Origin: Pelagimonas sp.
GTDB taxonomy: Bacteria > Pseudomonadota > Alphaproteobacteria > Rhodobacterales > Rhodobacteraceae
Reading direction: 5' to 3'
Assembly: GCA_025210265.1 (NCBI GenBank)
Contig: JAOASD010000007.1
Span: forward strand, 101,412 to 165,411
Length of the DNA: 64,000 nt
Positions 63,360 to 64,000 of the stretch are shown piece after piece. A program made the translations under genes and the position numbers. The notes under the pieces were generated by a model that searched no databases, was not told the DNA's origin, and saw nothing but the letters and a program-made list of their open reading frames with translations. Position 1 is the first letter of the stretch, and each line of letters starts with the position of its first letter.

Positions 63360-63737
63360 CTATTGCGCCTCGGACACGACCAGCAAAGACCGCAGGATAT
63401 GGCCATCCCGGCTGTCCAGGTAATAATCCCCTGACAGCTGATAAACGGACCAGCGCACCGGATCCCACCCGTTGTCCTCCAGATGCGCACGCGCCTCCTG
63501 CGCAGAGGCAAAGGCCAGACCACCCGGATAGACCCCGCCAAAGATCGGACCGAATTTCAGAACCTTTGTGCCGTTTTGCAAGGCTGAGGAATAGCTGCTG
63601 CGCTCACCGAGCGTGTAAATCGGAACATCGGGCGCATCCCGAACAAACACCTCGGTCGCAGCGATAAAAGATCTGACAGCCCAGATGCCAAGGGCAAGCG
63701 CCCCGATCCCGGCAATCATCCAAGTTTTTGTTTTCAT
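63360..63737 (-). CDS. Small membrane-anchored hypothetical protein
   Basis: A 125-residue protein with one N-terminal span (MKTKTWMIAGIGALALGIWAV in part, about 6-22) and an outside domain containing IYTLGERSSYSSALQNGTKV and FGGVYPGGLAFASAQEARAHL. I do not recognise the family. ATG 63737 is the first ATG of the frame; a TTG at 63767 is the other choice. No strong ribosome site is seen. It lies between folD and the iron-sulfur gene on the same strand. Confidence 0.65.
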   Translation of the reverse strand: MKTKTWMIAGIGALALGIWAVRSFIAATEVFVRDAPDVPIYTLGERSSYSSALQNGTKVLKFGPIFGGVYPGGLAFASAQEARAHLEDNGWDPVRWSVYQLSGDYYLDSRDGHILRSLLVVSEAQ

Positions 63738-63823
63738 GAAATCAAAACAAACCCAGCAGCACGTCAAATCATGGCTGTGTTTCTCTGCTTTGCAAATACC
63801 CTCAGCACAGGGCCTGAGGGGGC

Positions 63824-63847
63824 GCAGAGGGCTTTGACGCCCTCTGC
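63824..63847. terminator. Hairpin downstream of folD
   Basis: GCAGAGGGC (63824-63832) and GCCCTCTGC (63839-63847) form a perfect 9-bp stem with a six-base loop, 25 bases after the folD stop on the minus strand. It may terminate folD. The adjoining TTTCTC...CAAATACCCTC at about 63779-63803 resembles the dispersed intergenic repeat. Confidence 0.5.
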
Positions 63848-63872
63848 ATTTCCTATCACCATCTCAGGTTGC

Positions 63873-64000
63873 TCATGCTGTCAGACCTTCTGGTTCCGGC
63901 AGGGAGTTTGCGCGGCAGCAGGCGGTGAGGGTGTTTGCCAGGAGGCAGGCGATGGTCATCGGGCCGACGCCGCCGGGGACCGGGGTGATGGCGCCTGCGA
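63873..64000 (-). CDS. folD: FolD, 5,10-methylenetetrahydrofolate dehydrogenase / cyclohydrolase (3' end)
   Basis: The last 42 codons of a minus-strand gene that begins beyond the window. They include [20 protein letters not shown] and ANTLTACC, the C-terminal FolD signature (PGGVGPMT). FolD interconverts methylene-, methenyl- and 10-formyl-tetrahydrofolate with NADP. The Cys-Cys near the end is unusual for the segment, which is often A-C. Only this fragment can be judged. Confidence 0.9.
   Translation of the reverse strand, partial: AGAITPVPGGVGPMTIACLLANTLTACCRANSLPEPEGLTA

Overview
The window is a high-GC chromosomal segment of an alphaproteobacterium, most likely a member of the Roseobacter group (Rhodobacteraceae). 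This rests on the gene repertoire and arrangement: RpoH-type sigma factor, COQ9, hemE/hemC, CIRCE-controlled groESL, a Tat-exported MBL protein, DUF1127, DUF2927, DUF2161 and XpaC/TelA genes, plus an intergenic repeat of a kind I associate with roseobacter genomes. I found no rRNA, tRNA, CRISPR array, insertion sequence or phage gene. Gene density and codon character look uniform, so this is core chromosome rather than an island.

Layout. 1-7.8 kb: rnhB, a degenerate GGDEF membrane protein, groEL-groES behind a CIRCE operator, a DUF2161 protein, a TraB/GumN protein, then an M3 peptidase. 7.9-12.4 kb: a same-strand run rpoH - chaN-like - coaBC - dut - membrane-anchored ThiF/MoeB-like E1 (then the M3 peptidase), with a possible group IV sigma (RpoE-type) promoter before rpoH. 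12.6-17.4 kb: comM, then the opposing run rsmI - yraN - gshB - alpha/beta hydrolase. 17.5-24.2 kb: an LpoA-like lipoprotein, glnD, murJ and a degenerate phospholipase D-like protein. 24.3-31.3 kb: a rhomboid-fold protein lacking its catalytic residues, trpS, ruvCAB behind an imperfect SOS box, DUF1127 and prmA. 31.3-38.4 kb: transporters (MFS, YeeE/YedE, ABC-2, DMT), a cupin and a Tat-exported MBL-fold protein. 38.4-45.7 kb: divergent hemE/hemC, a quinone-oxidoreductase-like enzyme, a sodium:solute symporter, coq9, rpsU behind a strong promoter, and a DUF900-type hydrolase. 45.8-53.8 kb: a DacF-type carboxypeptidase with a SPOR domain, a HAD phosphatase, clpS, an RsmC-like methyltransferase, an SDR, hemF, two RsuA-family pseudouridine synthases and tadA.

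The most unusual part is 53.8-61.3 kb. This is one tightly spaced plus-strand run: a 65-residue membrane protein, an XpaC-like protein, a 29-residue single-span peptide, a second XpaC-like protein, TelA, a DUF2927 lipoprotein with an HEEMAQG motif, an SPFH protein ending in a GYF_2-like domain flanked by polyproline, a b-type cytochrome, and (after a hairpin) a double zinc-ribbon membrane protein that begins with eight consecutive prolines. It looks like a membrane-stress or membrane-organising system. It combines the XpaC-TelA pair (as in xpaC-yaaN of Bacillus) with SPFH and zinc-ribbon parts resembling the Bacillus ydjFGHI operon, but has no PspA. A pfkB kinase and dtd follow. The window closes with an opposing three-cluster iron-sulfur protein, a small membrane protein and the 3' end of folD.

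All functional calls are from reading the sequence; no database search was run. Start codons were often moved inward from the longest open frame, using Shine-Dalgarno sequences, overlaps with the preceding gene and the expected N-terminus of the family.
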